A DNA stretch of 64,000 nt, from NCBI GenBank assembly GCA_965261955.1, contig CBDHEM010000071.1, positions 62,001 through 126,000 of the forward strand, given 5' to 3'. How positions within the stretch are numbered: position 1 is the first letter of the stretch; each line of letters opens with the position of its first letter. The translations under genes and the position numbers were made by a program. This DNA comes from JABAAI01 sp965261955. GTDB taxonomy: Bacteria; Spirochaetota; Leptospiria; Leptospirales; Leptonemataceae. Below are positions 63,727 to 64,000 of the stretch, piece by piece. A model generated the notes under the pieces. It was not told where the DNA came from. It saw only the letters and a list, made by a program, of their open reading frames with translations, and did no database searches.

Positions 63727-64000
63727 TTAATTATTTTTCTCTAGCTTTTTTGAAGTAGAGTAGCTTCTCAGATTTTTATGCCAATTTTCGTCAAAAAAAT
63801 TTTTTGGATTGCTTTGCTCTCTGCTATCAGTAACGGCTCCTCTTTCAGCCGAACCCACCAAAGAAGCATATTTGGCCATTACACCCCGTGTATATTTAGG
63901 AGCCTTTGGTTTCCAATCTTTTCTTCGTTCTTTTAATTCATCAATAGAAAGATGAACTTGTACGGTATTGGAATACGCGTCAATTGTGATCAGATCGTTA
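63727..64000 (-). CDS. ilvD: Dihydroxy-acid dehydratase, C-terminal part (partial)
   Basis: The last 90 codons of a gene running out of the window, ending in TAA at 63727-63729. The readable part has DLITIDAYSNTVQVHLS, ELKERRKDWKPKAPKYTR and GVMAKYASLVGSAERGAVTD, the signature end of IlvD and EDD-type dehydratases; the Lys-Tyr-Ala/Val-Ser pattern is close to the bacterial IlvD consensus. It ends with an extra 25-residue tail (FFDENWHKNLRSYS and so on). IlvD makes 2-keto acids for branched-chain amino acids. Confidence 0.9.
   Translation of the reverse strand, partial: NDLITIDAYSNTVQVHLSIDELKERRKDWKPKAPKYTRGVMAKYASLVGSAERGAVTDSREQSNPKNFFDENWHKNLRSYSTSKKLEKNN

Noticed and set aside
1..64000. 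tRNA or rRNA genes
   Set aside because: I looked in the intergenic spaces for cloverleaf-like ends and conserved TPsiC words and found none; a dedicated search would be decisive.

Overview
The window is AT-rich DNA from what looks like a Gram-negative diderm, most likely a spirochaete of the Leptospira group. The pointers are a 660-residue protein of the LIC12162 (TIGR04331) family at 13.9 kb, menaquinone synthesis through MqnA, an LCP/LytR-type gene next to rsfS, lipoprotein-like signal peptides, a Wzm/Wzt O-antigen exporter and frequent TTG starts. The taxon is inferred from gene content only; there is no rRNA in the window.

Bases 1 to about 41.5 kb are a very large surface-polysaccharide (O-antigen-like) locus, almost entirely on the + strand. 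It holds the end of a GDP-fucose synthase-like gene, a GT4 transferase and the Wzm/Wzt exporter; decayed glycosyltransferases (3.4-4.9 kb); and a sugar-acid island (4.9-12.3 kb) with KdnB-like oxidase, KdnA-like aminotransferase, an SpsF-like cytidylyltransferase, a NeuB-family synthase, a DUF4910 protein and a formyltransferase. A second cassette (13.9-25.1 kb) carries the LIC12162 transferase, a cyclase-family protein, an FkbM methyltransferase and a tight run of HAD phosphatase, two epimerases, CMP-sugar synthetase, Gfo/Idh oxidoreductase, aminotransferase and methyltransferases. This cassette is bracketed by two near-identical, same-orientation IS5-like elements of about 1.56 kb (12.3 and 25.2 kb), both already broken by the same lesions.

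From 26.8 to 41.5 kb the locus becomes a mixture of intact and ruined genes. Intact genes include a GT-B-like protein, an SDR, rfbF and several glycosyltransferases. rfbG, an RfbC-like epimerase, a GT2, a GT4, a GT10 fucosyltransferase and a large membrane glycosyltransferase are frameshifted or carry stops. A 1.3-kb stretch (33.2-34.5 kb) is a decayed chimera of two segments found elsewhere in the window. Eleven copies of a 12-bp tandem repeat lie at 40.4 kb.

From 41.6 kb to the end the content is mostly housekeeping: SDR, 2-hydroxyacid dehydrogenase, two envelope proteins, thrC, a TPR lipoprotein, dprA and a CbiX-type chelatase on +; mrp, rsfS and an LCP/LytR gene on -; an SGNH esterase and DUF547 protein on +; ssb on -; mqnA on +; queA, a DsbD-alpha-like lipoprotein and meaB on -; a secreted HNH nuclease on +; lysS, an ethylmalonyl-CoA-mutase-like gene and the 3' end of ilvD on -. 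A perfect 50-bp palindrome sits between the divergent ssb and mqnA genes.

Together the first two thirds would build, activate, transfer and export unusual sugars for a lipid-linked polysaccharide, but several branches are now non-functional, suggesting a locus in the course of antigenic remodelling or reductive decay.
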